Positions 6,764-7,737 of a stretch of DNA of 7,737 nucleotides are shown here, one piece after another (the first letter of the stretch is position 1; every line of letters starts with the position of its first letter). Made by a program: the position numbers and the translations under genes. This stretch comes from Nitrospinaceae bacterium (GTDB lineage Bacteria > Nitrospinota > Nitrospinia > Nitrospinales > VA-1). The stretch covers positions 1 to 7,737 of the forward strand of contig JAESTE010000054.1 of NCBI GenBank assembly GCA_016763735.1. Direction: 5' to 3'. The notes under the pieces were generated by a model that was not told the DNA's origin, made no database searches, and saw nothing but the letters and a program-made list of their open reading frames with translations.

Positions 6764-7237
6764 CTATTCCGCAACGTGATCGGGAACCATTCCTTTCAAC
6801 ACACTCGACCCATCCAGAGGATACATCGGCAGCATATTGAAGATCGCTAAAGCGACATTGATCCATATACCATATGCCAAAATAACAAACAAATAAGAAA
6901 ACTCAGGCGAAATCAAACGGATAAAAAAACTGCAAACCACGGCCATAGCAATGTTCGCCAGCGGCCCGGCAATGGCCACATACATCATGTCGCGGCGCGG
7001 ATTCTCAAAATTTCTCCAATCTACAGGAACCGGTTTGGCCCAGCCGAATCCGACAAAGTAAAAGAACAAAACCCCCATGATATCCAGATGCCGAAGCGGA
7101 TTAAACGATAACCGCCCCAACCGCTGAGCCGTGTTATCGCCAAGCATGAGAGCCACGCGACCATGGGAATATTCGTGAACCGTTAAGGAAAACAAAACAA
7201 CCGGGGTCATCAATACCATCAATTGTATTTTGGTCAA
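6764..7237 (-). CDS. Site-2 protease family (peptidase M50) membrane metalloprotease, interrupted by TAG
   Basis: Integral-membrane zinc metalloprotease of the small M50 type (YwhC/Rip-like, no PDZ domain). Visible elements are the zinc motif HEYSH (21-25) in the first helix, the family stretch GRLSFNPLRHLDIMG (41-55), GWAKPVPVDWRNF (65-77), AGPLANI (90-96) and the third zinc ligand block NMLPMYPLDGS (134-144) with Asp142. All catalytic residues precede the stop. Reading ends at Glu157 in TAG, yet the same frame carries the rest of the family sequence for 60 more codons, so the product appears truncated by one nonsense codon. The start is a TTG supported by AAGAGG 8 bases upstream; ATGs at codons 7 and 10 would cut into the first helix. 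It is the first gene of the trpS-ileS-lspA operon. The substrate is unknown. Confidence 0.9.
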   Translation of the reverse strand: MTKIQLMVLMTPVVLFSLTVHEYSHGRVALMLGDNTAQRLGRLSFNPLRHLDIMGVLFFYFVGFGWAKPVPVDWRNFENPRRDMMYVAIAGPLANIAMAVVCSFFIRLISPEFSYLFVILAYGIWINVALAIFNMLPMYPLDGSSVLKGMVPDHVAE

Positions 7238-7245
7238 ACCGAATG

Positions 7246-7250
7246 CCTCT
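7246..7250 (-). promoter_or_regulatory. Shine-Dalgarno site for the TTG start of the M50 gene
   Basis: AGAGG (within GAAGAGG) on the minus strand ends 8 bases before the TTG at 7237. It decides the start in favour of TTG over the internal ATGs. Confidence 0.5.
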
Positions 7251-7269
7251 TCGTGTCAAAAAAGTATCA

Positions 7270-7296
7270 ATTATCTAAAGGGGGAAAATCAGGCAA
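7270..7296 (-). promoter_or_regulatory. Possible promoter of the M50-trpS-ileS-lspA operon
   Basis: On the minus strand TTGCCT (7291-7296) is followed after 15 bases by GATAAT (7270-7275, five of six consensus bases). The spacer is shorter than the usual 16 to 18, so the call is weak. Position, about 30 bases before the first operon gene, is right. Confidence 0.3.
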
Positions 7297-7384
7297 CCGT
7301 ATAAAACTAAAGAAGGGCCGATTTCGAGGTAAAATCCTAAACTGGCGATATTTTAACATAAAATTAACCACAGATGAACCCAGA

Positions 7385-7399
7385 CCGGGCAACGCCCGG
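7385..7399. repeat. Hairpin 1 of the intergenic palindrome cluster
   Basis: CCGGGC (7385-7390) and GCCCGG (7394-7399), perfect 6-bp stem with loop AAC. No T-run on either side, so it is not a standard terminator. Confidence 0.5.
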
Positions 7400-7418
7400 G
7401 AGAAATAATAAAAACCCC

Positions 7419-7436
7419 TCTCCCCACTGAGGGAGA
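7419..7436. repeat. Hairpin 2 of the intergenic palindrome cluster
   Basis: TCTCCC (7419-7424) and GGGAGA (7431-7436) with loop CACTGA. It has the CCCTCTCCC/GGGAGAAGG look of a widely dispersed palindrome class. Confidence 0.5.
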
Positions 7437-7462
7437 AGGCTCGGTAAGGGGGAATAAATGAT

Positions 7463-7480
7463 CCCCCCTGATAAGGGGGG
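7463..7480. repeat. Hairpin 3 of the intergenic palindrome cluster
   Basis: CCCCCC (7463-7468) and GGGGGG (7475-7480) with loop TGATAA, followed by CTGGGGGGTT. A second G6 run at 7483-7488 could compete for pairing. Confidence 0.55.
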
Positions 7481-7500
7481 CTGGGGGGTTATCTCTCTTA

Positions 7501-7519
7501 CCCTGAGTTCATCGAAGGG
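7501..7519. repeat. Short dispersed-type repeat with imperfect dyad
   Basis: CCCTGAGTTCATCGAAGGG, an imperfect palindrome (outer CCCT/AGGG). This wording recurs in intergenic DNA of many environmental bacteria (from memory, unverified here). Confidence 0.45.
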
Positions 7520-7548
7520 CAAAGGGTATCGGGGTTGCCTTTTTTACC

Positions 7549-7567
7549 CCCTCTTTCCTAAAGAGGG
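7549..7567. repeat. Hairpin 4 of the cluster, longest perfect stem
   Basis: CCCTCTTT (7549-7556) and AAAGAGGG (7560-7567), perfect 8-bp stem with a 3-base loop CCT. Flanking ACCCC and GGGGT (7570-7574) could extend the pairing across a small bulge. Confidence 0.55.
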
Positions 7568-7606
7568 CCGGGGTGATTTTCATTTAGGGGGTTTGCTTGT
7601 ACTGCC

Positions 7607-7632
7607 ACCCGCGCCAGCGGGTTTGACTTTTT
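7607..7632 (+). terminator. Terminator-like hairpin with T-rich tail
   Basis: ACCCGC (7607-7612) and GCGGGT (7617-7622) with loop GCCA, followed by TTGACTTTTT (7623-7632). The form suits a rightward intrinsic terminator, but no rightward gene precedes it. It is more likely a repeat, or it insulates the gene starting near 7701 from read-through. Confidence 0.4.
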
Positions 7633-7700
7633 CCAGCCTCATGTGTACCTTTGATCGGATTAGCTAATTTATCTTCAAAAAGTTAAAACTAAACGAATCC

Positions 7701-7737
7701 ATGCCCGATCTGACCCGCCTTGAAGAACTGGTAGAAA
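7701..7737 (+). CDS. Possible start of a rightward gene, cut by the window end
   Basis: An ATG opens a frame MPDLTRLEELVE that runs off the window. The amphipathic, charged N-terminus looks coding, and it begins where the repeat cluster ends. There is no strong Shine-Dalgarno sequence upstream. Twelve codons are too few to name a family. Confidence 0.4.
   Translation, partial: MPDLTRLEELVE

Larger units (their letters stand above)
7238..7700. other. Intergenic region without a gene, rich in short palindromes
   Basis: 463 bases. The left 120 bases are AT-rich leader of the leftward operon. At 7364-7384 lies a TTAACCACAGATGAA-type stretch of a kind often dispersed in environmental genomes. 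From 7385 to 7622 six short palindromes follow one another. The plus-strand open frame through them (7458-7667) has G/S/P-rich composition dictated by the repeats and is not taken as a gene. I see no tRNA or riboswitch. Confidence 0.7.

Noticed and set aside
7458..7667. 69-codon plus-strand frame in the right intergenic region
   Set aside because: It runs straight through the palindromes and its composition follows the repeats; no ribosome site or family resemblance.

Overview
The window looks like chromosomal housekeeping DNA from a Gram-negative environmental bacterium of moderate GC content. The type II signal peptidase, type 1 IleRS, YajQ and an M50 protease upstream of trpS all fit a Nitrospinota or deltaproteobacterial-type genome. 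That placement is inferred from gene content, gene order and repeat style only, and is low confidence.

Left part (1-1928): yajQ (c-di-GMP-binding YajQ family) runs rightward. It meets a leftward DJ-1/PfpI-superfamily gene with their stop codons directly abutting. A 202-base AT-rich divergent region follows, holding a perfect inverted repeat and a good sigma70-type promoter for a cold-shock protein. The csp gene ends in a clear intrinsic terminator, and a small ABM-domain monooxygenase-like gene lies beyond it.

Central and right part (7237 back to 1935): five leftward genes form a tight operon: M50 site-2-type protease, trpS, ileS, lspA and a small GYF_2-like protein. Gaps are about 2 to 21 bases. 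The operon couples tRNA charging (Trp, Ile) with membrane proteolysis and lipoprotein maturation. At least two start codons are TTG, each supported by a Shine-Dalgarno sequence.

The main anomalies are two lesions in neighbouring operon genes. The M50 gene has one in-frame TAG before its last membrane segment. trpS lacks one G, which throws its conserved C-terminus into the -1 frame; restoring the G gives a 329-residue TrpRS. TrpRS is normally indispensable, so sequence error, recoding or a second trpS copy must be considered. The DJ-1-like protein also has Gly where the family's nucleophilic Cys is expected.

Right edge (7238-7737): no gene is seen until a possible partial CDS at 7701. The gap is a mosaic of six short palindromes of dispersed-repeat type. 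A similar hairpin sits at the left edge. I saw no tRNA, rRNA, CRISPR, IS element, phage gene or recognisable new multi-gene system.
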